The translations under genes and the position numbers were made by a program. Under the pieces are notes generated by a model, which was not told the origin of the DNA, made no database searches, and was given only the letters and a program-made list of their open reading frames with translations. Positions 1 to 8,221 of a stretch of 34,092 bases of DNA are shown one piece after another; the first letter of the stretch is position 1, and every line of letters begins with the position of its first letter. The stretch comes from Legionella parisiensis (GTDB taxonomy: Bacteria; Pseudomonadota; Gammaproteobacteria; Legionellales; Legionellaceae), in assembly GCF_001467945.1 (NCBI RefSeq), contig NZ_LNYQ01000004.1, forward strand, positions 1-34,092. The letters run 5' to 3'.

Positions 1-37
1 GGCACTTTAATCTCCTTTTGATCGTCAAATCAAAGAC

Positions 38-1087
38 TTAGTTTAGACTAAGTTGATTAAAGTGCCCCCTTAATTGGTGTAGAGCCCCATTTTCCCCCAT
101 TTCCAAAATTTTGTCCTTAGCATCATAAAAAGTTGCCAAAGCCAGTTTAGCAGTAGTACTTTTATTTTCAGGACTCCAAGTATTTACTGCATTTGGATCG
201 AGAAATGGAGATGTTTTGTTGTTTGCCGAATGGGCAAAATGTCTTAAGATGTCTAAATTACCAACTCTGTAAGCATCCAATATCTGTTTTAGTGCTCTGA
301 TTTTATTAGATCTTCTTGAATCATATAAAAAAAACCTAAACCATGAGGATCTGTCATTTTTCAATTCAGTCAGATGTGTTTCCAATTTTTGTAAAAGAAT
401 TCGATTTGGTATAAATGGAGATAAAGCCATGCTATTTGAAAATCTGGATCTTAATGTAATATCTTCTAAACGAATCCATCGATATGCTTCTCTCGGACTT
501 CCATCTTTAACAATACCCAGTTTAGGAAAAAAAACGAATTCCTTGGCAATAACACAGTCGGTATTCCGTACCCAACAACCTAATTCTCTACTTAAAAGCA
601 TTTGTGCTTCATTTTTCTTGTGCGGACCACTAAAATCTTTAACACCGAAATTAAAATCCGTACCCCAAAAAACTCTTATACTATTATGAGATTGAACAAA
701 ATCGTGGGCTAATTTCATTGGTTGACCTGGAGTTTTTATAGCATTTTTTCCATCATATTTCCTTGCATGACAGAAAAATACATCCTGTTTACCTTCTGCA
801 TCTGCTCCCAGTATTGCAAGAGCCATACATCCAATTAATCCACTAGTCCATAATAGATCAACACCTGCATGTTCTATATCTTTAATAATAATAGCCGGAC
901 CATTTCCAGGTTCATTTCCATGCAAACCTATAACCCCACCTATAGCAGATTCTATCCATGACTCTTCACCTGTATAAACTTTTATTGGGCCTGCTCCAGA
1001 GAGGTCCACATTCTTGCCCCAATGACTTCCGCATTGATGCAACTCTTTTCCAAACTCTCGTATAAAAATCAATTTATCTTCTGACAA
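38..1087 (-). CDS. Uncharacterised protein, candidate secreted effector with deamidase-like Cys/His motif
   Basis: This 349 aa protein is not one I can name. It has no signal peptide or membrane segment. The start is TTG at 1087, preceded by AGAGGA nine bases upstream; no ATG fits better. Around residues 80-110 the pattern is a hydrophobic strand, TSGLIGC with Cys87, another hydrophobic strand, then FFCHA with His107. A Cys in a Gly-Cys turn followed by His at the end of the next strand resembles the catalytic layout of CNF1/BLF1 toxins and CheD deamidases. That is inference from a short motif. Residues 230-349 look helical and basic. The gene stands alone and diverges from the membrane gene pair at 1298. 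In a Legionella-like genome, soluble orphan proteins of this kind are often Dot/Icm substrates. Confidence is high that it is a gene and low for the function. Confidence 0.7.
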   Translation of the reverse strand: MSEDKLIFIREFGKELHQCGSHWGKNVDLSGAGPIKVYTGEESWIESAIGGVIGLHGNEPGNGPAIIIKDIEHAGVDLLWTSGLIGCMALAILGADAEGKQDVFFCHARKYDGKNAIKTPGQPMKLAHDFVQSHNSIRVFWGTDFNFGVKDFSGPHKKNEAQMLLSRELGCWVRNTDCVIAKEFVFFPKLGIVKDGSPREAYRWIRLEDITLRSRFSNSMALSPFIPNRILLQKLETHLTELKNDRSSWFRFFLYDSRRSNKIRALKQILDAYRVGNLDILRHFAHSANNKTSPFLDPNAVNTWSPENKSTTAKLALATFYDAKDKILEMGENGALHQLRGHFNQLSLN

Positions 1088-1297
1088 GGGTTGAAATCCT
1101 CTTAAAATCAGATTTATCTGATTGGAGTGTTTAGTACTGGGGTATAAATAATATAGTTGATTTTTTAGATAAGATAAAAAAGGGTGTCTGTCGAGTGCAA
1201 CCTACTTTGTACGATTAATCTTACCAATATTAAACTAAAAGTCAGCCTATACTATAAGGAAGCACAATATGCGCTTTACGAAACTTAAGGAATTAAG

Positions 1298-1882
1298 ATG
1301 TCGAATAAGTGGATAAAAAGTCATTTGACTTTGGTGGCTGGACTGTCATTACCAATACTGCTCATGCTTGTTTTCGTTATTTCAAACATTCCTTTTTTTA
1401 AAACAGATCCTCCACGTTATAGTCTTTTATTTACTATAACGGACTCTTCTACTTCACCCTTTCCTGTGCAAGTTAACTTTATCGTTAAAAATGATAGCTT
1501 AGTAGCTCGATATTCAAAAGTTCCAAACAATTATTGGGAAATTAAAAGACTCTATTTGTTTGACGCAAAAAAGCAAAAGGTGAAAGAACTTCCTATAGAT
1601 TTTCCAAACCTTAACAACAATACAAATTTTAAAGAGGAAGTGGTGCAATCAACCAAACAATTTAAACTGGATACCTCATTGGAGTCTCCTGACGGTTATG
1701 TCCTATACACAAACAACCATAGTTTAAACACAGGATTACTATCGGACCTTTTTCTAGGTAGTAATTATCGAAACAATACAATATGCCTCAAAAAGAAGTC
1801 TTCCTGCATCAAATTATACAATTTAAGTACACGCTATTTTACTTCGAATAATGTCCAATTTATTGGTTGGGTTAAACCATGA
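1298..1882 (+). CDS. Membrane-anchored hypothetical protein paired with DUF2157 protein
   Basis: This 194 aa protein has one N-terminal hydrophobic segment at about residues 10-31, then a polar region likely outside the membrane. In many bacteria a DUF2157 membrane protein is encoded next to a small partner with one membrane segment (the GDYXXLXY-type partner), and this gene occupies that place. I do not see the GDYXXLXY motif itself, so family membership is not claimed. A Shine-Dalgarno-like AAGGAATTAAG lies just before the ATG. The stop overlaps the next start by four bases (ATGA at 1879-1882), which suggests translational coupling. The function is unknown. Confidence 0.75.
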   Translation: MSNKWIKSHLTLVAGLSLPILLMLVFVISNIPFFKTDPPRYSLLFTITDSSTSPFPVQVNFIVKNDSLVARYSKVPNNYWEIKRLYLFDAKKQKVKELPIDFPNLNNNTNFKEEVVQSTKQFKLDTSLESPDGYVLYTNNHSLNTGLLSDLFLGSNYRNNTICLKKKSSCIKLYNLSTRYFTSNNVQFIGWVKP

Positions 1883-3102
1883 ATAAAAAAGATGCGTTAG
1901 AAAAAATCGTTGGGCTAGCCAAAAGTTACCAGATCGACATTAGAGAAATAGCATTGGCATTAAAACCGACTCAGGATACAAACCCTGAAGATCATACAAA
2001 TTGGTTGAATAAACTGTATAGCTATATAGGAGGGATACTTATTTTTGCAGGTATTTGCACATTAATTGCCATGAAATGGCAAGACTTTAATATCTATGAA
2101 CGTGTTACATTGACACTAGGTTTTGGTTTTTGTTCATTTGTTTTAGCATTTCTATGTCTCAAATACCCCAATTACCATAAAGCATCAACACCTTTATTTT
2201 TAATTGCCCTATTCCTTGAACCCACTGGTCTTGTGATTTTGTTGCAGGAATACAATTTAATGCTACCAATATGGTGGATATTAATCATAGCTATTATCTA
2301 TTTCACGCATCTACGTTTCTCCATTTTATCGGATAAGCCCCTCATTCTTGCAATCACGACAATTATATTTGGATGGATCCTATTTGCTTACACAGAAGAT
2401 AATAGCCGTATTATTTTAAATTTAGGCTTTGGCTTTTTAATCTTCCTATTAAGTCTTTATTACCAAGAGAGGCAATATAAAATCACAGCACCATTGTTTC
2501 TTATTGCTGCGATCCTTGAAGCCAGCGGGTTACTTACCCTCTTTTCGCAATACACATCCATCTTGATGCCTACCTGGGGAGTGCTCATAGTAAGCTTTAT
2601 CCTCTTTCTGCAACACGGCGTTGCATTTCTCAGCACAAGACTGACAGTATTAGCCTTTATTAGCTTGATTTTCCTCTATTCTTTTTTCCTGGCAGCATTT
2701 GAGTTACTCGGTGTGCCGCAGCGCTTGAAATGGTTTATTCTCAGTGCATCCTTGCTAGCTGTCAGTTCGTTTATAAACCACTCAAAGTATCAGAGTATTG
2801 CAGGGTTACTCTTTTTTATATCATCACTGGCACTACTCTTAGTAACCTTCGACATCGTTAAAAATAAACCTTATGAAATACTTTATTTGGGATTAGCATG
2901 TGGCTTAATTTATATGGCCATTATAGAAAGCAGCCGAGTCTTGCTCATAACTGCAAGTTTCGCGACATTGGGTTTCATTTTATATTTTTCAAGTCAGCAT
3001 TTCCCTTACACCATAGGTTGGCCAATTACATTAATTTTAATTGGATTACTCTTGGTTGGTGTCAGTGGTATTGTCATCAAATTAAATAAAAAATATATGT
3101 AG
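1879..3102 (+). CDS. DUF2157-type multipass membrane protein
   Basis: This 407 aa protein begins with a soluble stretch of about 45 residues and then has roughly ten or more hydrophobic helices running to the C-terminus. The soluble head, followed by a helix containing GGILIFAGICTLIAMKW, is the typical look of the DUF2157 family, whose role is unknown. A helix pattern with a repeated APLFLIAA/TPLFLIAL-like phrase (near residues 108 and 204) suggests internal duplication. The gene is translationally coupled to the 194 aa gene upstream, so the two probably act together in the inner membrane. The Leu/Ile/Phe-rich composition supports the membrane call; the family name is from recognition only. 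Confidence 0.7.
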   Translation: MNKKDALEKIVGLAKSYQIDIREIALALKPTQDTNPEDHTNWLNKLYSYIGGILIFAGICTLIAMKWQDFNIYERVTLTLGFGFCSFVLAFLCLKYPNYHKASTPLFLIALFLEPTGLVILLQEYNLMLPIWWILIIAIIYFTHLRFSILSDKPLILAITTIIFGWILFAYTEDNSRIILNLGFGFLIFLLSLYYQERQYKITAPLFLIAAILEASGLLTLFSQYTSILMPTWGVLIVSFILFLQHGVAFLSTRLTVLAFISLIFLYSFFLAAFELLGVPQRLKWFILSASLLAVSSFINHSKYQSIAGLLFFISSLALLLVTFDIVKNKPYEILYLGLACGLIYMAIIESSRVLLITASFATLGFILYFSSQHFPYTIGWPITLILIGLLLVGVSGIVIKLNKKYM

Positions 3103-3180
3103 CAATTTTATGAACTCCGATTAGGTGCTCTAAAATCGTAACATGTTGACTCAGAAAACGAATTACTAACATATCAAATA

Positions 3181-4443
3181 TTACTGAACAGGATTCAATT
3201 CACCCTCTTTCACTGCCTCATCGAGGTCTTGTTGATACTCTTTAGTTTGCTCTTTGATCAAGATTAGAAAAGGGATAAACGCTAAAGCAAATAAAATAGA
3301 GAGTTGATACAAACCAACCCAGCCTATAGCCATTTGAATGCTTGCGGCGAAAGGTCCAGATATAATACGAGGTATTGTCGATAAAGCCACAAGCACAGAA
3401 AACTGAGTTCCAGTATATTGCTTATTCACCAAACGCATGAATAAAGCAACCAGTGCTGTAGAGCCCATGCCTGCTGCAAAATTGTCAGAAAATACTGCAA
3501 TTGCCAATAAGGTAACGTTCTTTCCCACTATCGCTAAAATAACAAATAAAACGTTGGTTAATGCTTGCAGTAAACCAAAAAAAAGCAACGAGCGATATAA
3601 AGAACAACGCATTAATAAAAATCCTGCGCACAAGCCTCCGAGTAAGATAGACCCAATTCCCAGCATTTTATTGATGTAGCCAATCGTCTCTAAAGAAAAA
3701 CCTAGGCCCTGAATTAAAAAAGGCATGACAATCCCGCTGGTTGTCGTTGTAAATGCTTCACCTAATTTATAACAAAAAATAAAGAGTAAAAGAGGGATAA
3801 CTCCTGGACGAAATAGCAACTCCTTGATAGGAGCAATAAAAGATAAAACAAAATTACTTTTTTCTTTACTTACTACAACATAGGGCTCTTGACTAAAGAA
3901 AACAGCGAGCATGCCGGCAATCATCATGAGCCCCATAAAACGATAGGTAAAAGCCCAGCCTAATTTCTGCGCCATAACCAAAGCTAAGCCACCTGACAGT
4001 AATAAAGCTATCCGGTAACCTAAGACTGCTAAAGAAGCGCCTAAACCATGTTCGCTAATTGACAAATATTCTGCTCTGTGGGCATCGATTGCTATATCCT
4101 GAGTGGCAGAAAAACAAGCTATAATTAAAGCCAGAAAAGCCATCAATTTAGGATAGTGTTCTGGAGTAAACCAAGCCATTAAATTAAATCCAAGAAGCAA
4201 TAAGCATTGCATACTTAAAATCCAGCTTCGTCTTTTACCCATACTGAATAAGGAATAGCGATCTAGAACAGGGCCCCAGAAAATACGATAAGCGTAGGGT
4301 AAACTAATTAAACTTAATGTTCCTGTAGCAAAGACCGACATTCCACTGTACGCAAACCATGCCTGCAGGGTACTGCTGATTAATGCCATTGGTAAACCAG
4401 AGGAAAAACCTAAAATGAAAACAATAAATAGGCGTTTGTTCAT
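3181..4443 (-). CDS. AmpG-family MFS permease
   Basis: This 420 aa inner-membrane protein has about twelve hydrophobic helices. The N-terminal phrase GFSSGLPMALISSTLQAW and the following YRIFWGPVLDRY are typical of AmpG permeases, which import anhydromuropeptides released by cell-wall turnover. Residues 116-121 (TQDIAI) fit the family motif in the fourth helix. The length agrees with short AmpG proteins. Legionella carries several AmpG-like paralogues, so the substrate cannot be assigned from sequence, and no amp gene neighbours occur here. The gene lies downstream of mip on the same strand with a hairpin between them, so it is probably transcribed separately. Confidence 0.8.
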   Translation of the reverse strand: MNKRLFIVFILGFSSGLPMALISSTLQAWFAYSGMSVFATGTLSLISLPYAYRIFWGPVLDRYSLFSMGKRRSWILSMQCLLLLGFNLMAWFTPEHYPKLMAFLALIIACFSATQDIAIDAHRAEYLSISEHGLGASLAVLGYRIALLLSGGLALVMAQKLGWAFTYRFMGLMMIAGMLAVFFSQEPYVVVSKEKSNFVLSFIAPIKELLFRPGVIPLLLFIFCYKLGEAFTTTTSGIVMPFLIQGLGFSLETIGYINKMLGIGSILLGGLCAGFLLMRCSLYRSLLFFGLLQALTNVLFVILAIVGKNVTLLAIAVFSDNFAAGMGSTALVALFMRLVNKQYTGTQFSVLVALSTIPRIISGPFAASIQMAIGWVGLYQLSILFALAFIPFLILIKEQTKEYQQDLDEAVKEGELNPVQ

Positions 4444-4486
4444 CTTACGGAGCTCTCTAAGGCAGGATAACTTGTCCCTTAAGGAA

Positions 4487-4513
4487 ATCTCACTTTTATT
4501 TCAAAAGTGAGAT
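4487..4513 (-). terminator. Hairpin downstream of mip, likely terminator
   Basis: An 11 bp perfect stem (4487-4497 with 4503-4513) closes a five-base loop. Reading on the minus strand, the stem is followed by TTTCC. It lies 31-57 bases past the mip stop and 44 bases before the ampG-like start, so it most likely ends mip transcription. The U-run is short, so termination efficiency is uncertain. Confidence 0.5.
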
Positions 4514-4516
4514 ACG

Positions 4517-4540
4517 ATAAGGAGGGATATCCCTCCTTAT
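4517..4540. repeat. Perfect 24-bp palindrome just after mip stop
   Basis: A fully self-complementary sequence with arms ATAAGGAGGGAT and its reverse complement sits four bases beyond the mip stop codon. It has no loop beyond the symmetric centre. It could form a hairpin in the mip mRNA 3' end, acting with the second hairpin at 4487-4513, or it could bind a dimeric protein. Confidence 0.6.
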
Positions 4541-4543
4541 TGA

Positions 4544-5245
4544 TTAGGCAGATTTTTTCACAGAGATCAAATGTATTTTGAAAATCAAAGTTTCATTTGG
4601 ACCTATTGGACCACCTACACTACGTGGACCATAAGCTAAGTCTGAAGGTACATAAATTTCCCAAGTAGAACCAGCAGGCATTAATTGTAATGCTTCGGTC
4701 CAACCAGGAATAACTTGTGATACTTGGAATGTAGCTGGCTTACCTGTTTTTTCAGTGCTATCAAATACAGTACCATCGATTAAAGTACCAGTGTACTCAA
4801 CAGTTACTGTATCCGATTTGCCTGGTTTATTTCCTGTACCAGCTTCGATCACCTTATATTGCAAACCGCTTGGTAATACAGTTACGCCAGATTTTGATTT
4901 ATTAGTTGATAAAAAAGCATCACCTTTAGATTTGTTTTCTTCAGCTTTCTTATTAAACTCAGCGCTGCGCTTCGCCATCAACTCTTTTTGGAATTTATTC
5001 AGAACATCTTTCATTTGTTGTTCAGTCAAAATCAATTGGGCACCAGACATCCCGTCTTGCATTCCTTTAGCTAATGCGTCCGGATTAATATCAATACCTT
5101 GATTTTTAAAGTTTTTTCCTAAATCAGCACCAATACTATAAGATAATTTATCCTTATCCGTAACAAGCGATGTAGCATCAGTAGCAGCCATTACAGTAGA
5201 CATTGCCAGCCCCATGACGGCCGCAGTGACCAATTTCATCTTCAT
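4544..5245 (-). CDS. mip: Macrophage infectivity potentiator Mip, FKBP-type peptidyl-prolyl isomerase
   Basis: Mip is a periplasmic and surface-exposed homodimeric prolyl isomerase (EC 5.2.1.8) that helps Legionella infect macrophages and protozoa. I start it at 5245, giving 233 aa, the family length: the protein then begins MKMKLV, and AAGGGG precedes the ATG at proper spacing. The longer reading from 5278 adds 11 residues without support. Residues 1-20 are a signal peptide ending in VMA. Residues 21-120 form the helical dimerisation and long-helix region. Residues about 125-233 are the FKBP domain, with the typical DGTVFDS, VIPGW and AYGPRS phrases and the end [10 protein letters not shown]. 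Residues differ from L. pneumophila Mip as remembered at scattered positions, so the species is another one. It diverges from sdaA. Confidence 0.97.
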   Translation of the reverse strand: MKMKLVTAAVMGLAMSTVMAATDATSLVTDKDKLSYSIGADLGKNFKNQGIDINPDALAKGMQDGMSGAQLILTEQQMKDVLNKFQKELMAKRSAEFNKKAEENKSKGDAFLSTNKSKSGVTVLPSGLQYKVIEAGTGNKPGKSDTVTVEYTGTLIDGTVFDSTEKTGKPATFQVSQVIPGWTEALQLMPAGSTWEIYVPSDLAYGPRSVGGPIGPNETLIFKIHLISVKKSA

Positions 5246-5553
5246 AAAGAATCCCCTTGTAGTCTTTCTATTGTGCATATCTTTCCAATTTATAGAAAAA
5301 GATATAACATTTTAAAATGCAACATAATTCTGCCTAAATTCGTATAAAATTACCAGTATTTAAGCTCGATTAATTGTAACTATATCATAAAGCTCATTGC
5401 ATTAAGGATATTATTAATGCATCTCAATTTATAGACTAATTCAGCAAAGGATGCACGACAAATCATTAAAGCGAATAGTCCACTATAATTAAAATAGACA
5501 AATAATTAAGATTTCTCTACACTTTGCACTAATTGTAACAAGAGATTACTCAC
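5246..5553. promoter_or_regulatory. Divergent mip-sdaA intergenic region
   Basis: This stretch of 308 bases has no credible gene. It must hold promoters for both flanking genes, which point away from each other. On the plus strand TATAAT at 5484-5489 is a good -10 candidate for sdaA, with only a weak -35 upstream. The mip ribosome-binding site AAGGGG lies close to 5246. I see no riboswitch fold or strong inverted repeat. Confidence 0.4.
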
Positions 5554-6930
5554 ATGAACATCAGTGTATTTGATTTATTTTCCATTGGAATTGGCCCATC
5601 AAGCTCTCATACTGTAGGGCCTATGCTTGCTGCTAATGCTTTCTTAAAGTTACTGGAAGACAAGGAACTCATGAATCAAGTTCACAGAGTTAAAACCGAA
5701 CTATATGGTTCGCTGGCTTTAACAGGAAAAGGTCATGGGACAGATAAGGCAATTTTAAACGGGCTGGAAAATAAAGCACCTGAAACTGTTGCCCCTGAGT
5801 CTATGGTGCCTCGCATGCATGAAATCATTGACTCCCATACGTTAAACCTGGCAGGCAAGAAAAATATTAACTTTAATGCAGGAATTGATTTTCTTTTTTT
5901 ACAAAAAGAACTCTTGCCTAAACATTCTAATGGGATGCGTTTTTCTGCTTTTGATAACCAGAACAATTTATTAATTGCACAAATTTATTACTCAATTGGC
6001 GGAGGATTCATTGCTACTGAAGAAGATTTTTCCAAAGCCACTGAAGATACAAACCCACCTCCATATCCATTTTCAACAGCAGCCCAACTTCTAGATCTGT
6101 GTCAGAAAAATAATTTAACCATAGCGGAATTAATGTTAATTAATGAAAAAACCTGGCGCAGCACAGAAGAAATCCATAAGAGTATTTTGGCCATTGCCAA
6201 AGTCATGGATGATTGCATTGCTAATGGATGTAAACACGATGGTATATTACCTGGAGGGCTTAATTTAAAAAGACGTGCTCCTGATTTACATAAAAAACTT
6301 ATAAATGAAAAAGGAGTCAAAAGCATTTTTGAACAATCCGACATTATGAATTGGTTAAATCTTTATGCCATGGCAGTCAATGAAGAAAATGCGGCTGGTG
6401 GACGCATCGTTACCGCACCAACCAACGGTGCTGCAGGCATTATTCCAGCGGTATTAAAATATTGCCAACAGGCACACGATAAAATGAATGACGAAGACAT
6501 TTACACCTATTTTCTTACTGCCGCTGCTATAGGCATACTTTATAAAAAAGGAGCGTCCATTTCTGGAGCCGAAGTGGGATGCCAAGGCGAAGTTGGTGTT
6601 GCTTCCTCTATGGCTGCAGCTGGCCTTACGGCAGTTCTTGGGGGAACCGTAGCACAAGTGGAAAATGCTGCAGAAATTGCTATGGAGCATCATTTGGGCA
6701 TGACCTGTGATCCAGTCTTGGGTTTGGTACAAATTCCCTGTATTGAACGCAATGCTATGGGTGCAGTAAAAGCAGTGAATGCAACCCGAATGGCACTTAT
6801 TGGTGATGGTCAACACCAAATTTCTCTAGATAAAGTAATCAAGACCATGAAACAAACAGGAATGGACATGCAGAGTATTTATAAGGAAACCTCCATGGGG
6901 GGATTGGCTGTTAATTTACCTGAATGCTAA
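5554..6930 (+). CDS. sdaA: L-serine ammonia-lyase (iron-sulfur)
   Basis: The enzyme deaminates L-serine to pyruvate and ammonia in the cytoplasm (EC 4.3.1.17), a central step in Legionella, which feeds on amino acids such as serine. It is the one-chain form, 458 aa, close to E. coli SdaA (454 aa). The N-terminus has the substrate-site phrase [12 protein letters not shown]. Cys343, Cys385 and Cys396 sit at the positions of the three cysteines that hold the [4Fe-4S] cluster in E. coli SdaA, in contexts VGCQG, MTCDP and IPCIE. The stop overlaps tail-to-tail by four bases with the next gene on the opposite strand, leaving no room for a terminator between them. Confidence 0.96.
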   Translation: MNISVFDLFSIGIGPSSSHTVGPMLAANAFLKLLEDKELMNQVHRVKTELYGSLALTGKGHGTDKAILNGLENKAPETVAPESMVPRMHEIIDSHTLNLAGKKNINFNAGIDFLFLQKELLPKHSNGMRFSAFDNQNNLLIAQIYYSIGGGFIATEEDFSKATEDTNPPPYPFSTAAQLLDLCQKNNLTIAELMLINEKTWRSTEEIHKSILAIAKVMDDCIANGCKHDGILPGGLNLKRRAPDLHKKLINEKGVKSIFEQSDIMNWLNLYAMAVNEENAAGGRIVTAPTNGAAGIIPAVLKYCQQAHDKMNDEDIYTYFLTAAAIGILYKKGASISGAEVGCQGEVGVASSMAAAGLTAVLGGTVAQVENAAEIAMEHHLGMTCDPVLGLVQIPCIERNAMGAVKAVNATRMALIGDGQHQISLDKVIKTMKQTGMDMQSIYKETSMGGLAVNLPEC

Positions 6931-7949
6931 GAAGTGTAATCAAAAGTTTTAGCACTTTTTTGTATCAATTTTTCTAAAGTAAATAGTCGGTGCTTTTGCA
7001 CCGCTTCAAAGAACAGTTGAATATCCACCTCTGAAGTTAATGCGGAGGATATTTCGTTCACATTTTCTCCCAATTTCTCCATCTTCTTGTTAACTCTCAT
7101 ATTCCGATACTGCTCATCTCCTTTACGATCTTTAACAAAAAATAAATTTTTACTGATGGATGTCCATGCAGTTTCACCCTTACTGTTCACAATTTCGTCT
7201 TTATGTTCCTCCGAGTCTTGAACTTCATTTTCTAAATCAGTGACAGAGTGTTTTGTGCGCAAGAGTCTAGAAGGCAAATGACTAACGACCAAGTTAAAAT
7301 TATATACACCACCAAGATCTTCCTCTGCGAATGGAGACATAGATTCACGAAAACTTGTTAATGTGCTAATTGCGTTGTTCCTTTCTTTCTCCTGTTGATG
7401 AGAATTCATATAATCATAAACTGAACAATACTTATTTTGAGTGGATAACATCGAGATACTGTCAGTCACAAAATAAGCACATGTACGACCCGCTGTTTGT
7501 AAACTATCTACTGGAATATAGATTTTTAGAAGGCATCGTTTACTCAAAATACCAAACTTCATCACATTGCTTAATAAATTAGCTAATACCAGTGATTGCA
7601 TAAAACCTAGTGGATCACAAATCAAAACATCTAAAGAAGGTGGATTCTGGGATCCTATAAAATTGAATTCCAAAAAAGACCAATGATTTATTTGTTCGCT
7701 TCCGTCCCATTTTGCGATAGCAATCTGAAACCGCAAGTCTTTTTCACTGTACCCAATCATGTGTTCAATAATCTCAGAAAACAATTCCATTTCATCAGTG
7801 CTCATAGCGAATGCATTAAAATTCTCTCCTGATTTTTCTAACCGTTTTATTTTTTTTAAATATAAAAAAAATGCCATGAGGTCTACAGGTACATTGCCTG
7901 GTTTCCCACTGAGTGCTAGTAACTCTTGAATCGCCCCGATACTTTTCAT
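6927..7949 (-). CDS. Candidate effector with CE-clan (YopJ/ULP-like) cysteine protease or acetyltransferase motif
   Basis: This 340 aa soluble protein has no signal peptide, and I cannot name it. Residues 85-165 show a catalytic-looking order: His89 in NHWSFLEF, Asp112 in LICDPLGF, Gln151 in SLQTAGRTC and Cys157 followed by AYFV. The spacing Gln-x5-Cys with Gly three before Cys matches ULP/SENP proteases, and the layout also resembles YopJ acetyltransferases (HFS..., then SSECGIF). A helical N-terminus precedes it; residues 225-270 are acidic and polar; the tail after 280 is helical and basic. Such proteins in intracellular bacteria are injected acetyltransferases, deubiquitinases or deSUMOylases. 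The start at 7949 lacks a clear Shine-Dalgarno. It overlaps the sdaA end by four bases, which looks like a local insertion. Gene call is firm; fold is inference. Confidence 0.75.
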   Translation of the reverse strand: MKSIGAIQELLALSGKPGNVPVDLMAFFLYLKKIKRLEKSGENFNAFAMSTDEMELFSEIIEHMIGYSEKDLRFQIAIAKWDGSEQINHWSFLEFNFIGSQNPPSLDVLICDPLGFMQSLVLANLLSNVMKFGILSKRCLLKIYIPVDSLQTAGRTCAYFVTDSISMLSTQNKYCSVYDYMNSHQQEKERNNAISTLTSFRESMSPFAEEDLGGVYNFNLVVSHLPSRLLRTKHSVTDLENEVQDSEEHKDEIVNSKGETAWTSISKNLFFVKDRKGDEQYRNMRVNKKMEKLGENVNEISSALTSEVDIQLFFEAVQKHRLFTLEKLIQKSAKTFDYTS

Positions 7950-7980
7950 GATATAACCAGTTTGATTTTGAATTATTTTA

Positions 7981-8006
7981 TTTATACTAAATAAAACAAA
8001 ATTAAT
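7981..8006 (-). promoter_or_regulatory. Possible PmrA-like promoter of the CE-clan candidate
   Basis: On the minus strand ATTAATTTT (7998-8006) is followed after 11 bases by TATAAA (7981-7986), about 30 bases before the start codon. The first element resembles the TTAAT core of the Legionella PmrA site (cTTAATatT) that replaces a -35 box in many effector genes. The region is extremely AT-rich, so chance is a serious alternative. Confidence 0.2.
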
Positions 8007-8221
8007 AAAAAATAAACCAGTTTTTGATAAATAAATTAAAATATCAATTTAAACAAATTTTTTCTTCTTATATCGTTTCAAAATGCATATGGACTTAATA
8101 TCATATGAAATAACTCAACGGGAATGACTAAAAGACCAACAGGACGGGCGTTCTTTTACAATGTCACATTCTTCAAACAAAAGGGGCCGCAAATACCCAA
8201 GAAACTAGAAATAATATGAAT

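Noticed and set aside
5246..5278. Eleven-residue N-terminal extension of Mip
   Set aside because: The known family start and the AAGGGG ribosome site both support the start at 5245; the extension would spoil the signal peptide.
5246..5553. Possible glycine or serine riboswitch before sdaA
   Set aside because: No paired GC-rich helices or conserved cores are visible in this AT-rich leader.
6454..6819. 121-codon open frame on the minus strand inside sdaA
   Set aside because: It lies wholly within the conserved sdaA coding region, lacks a ribosome site and has no family features; it is a shadow.
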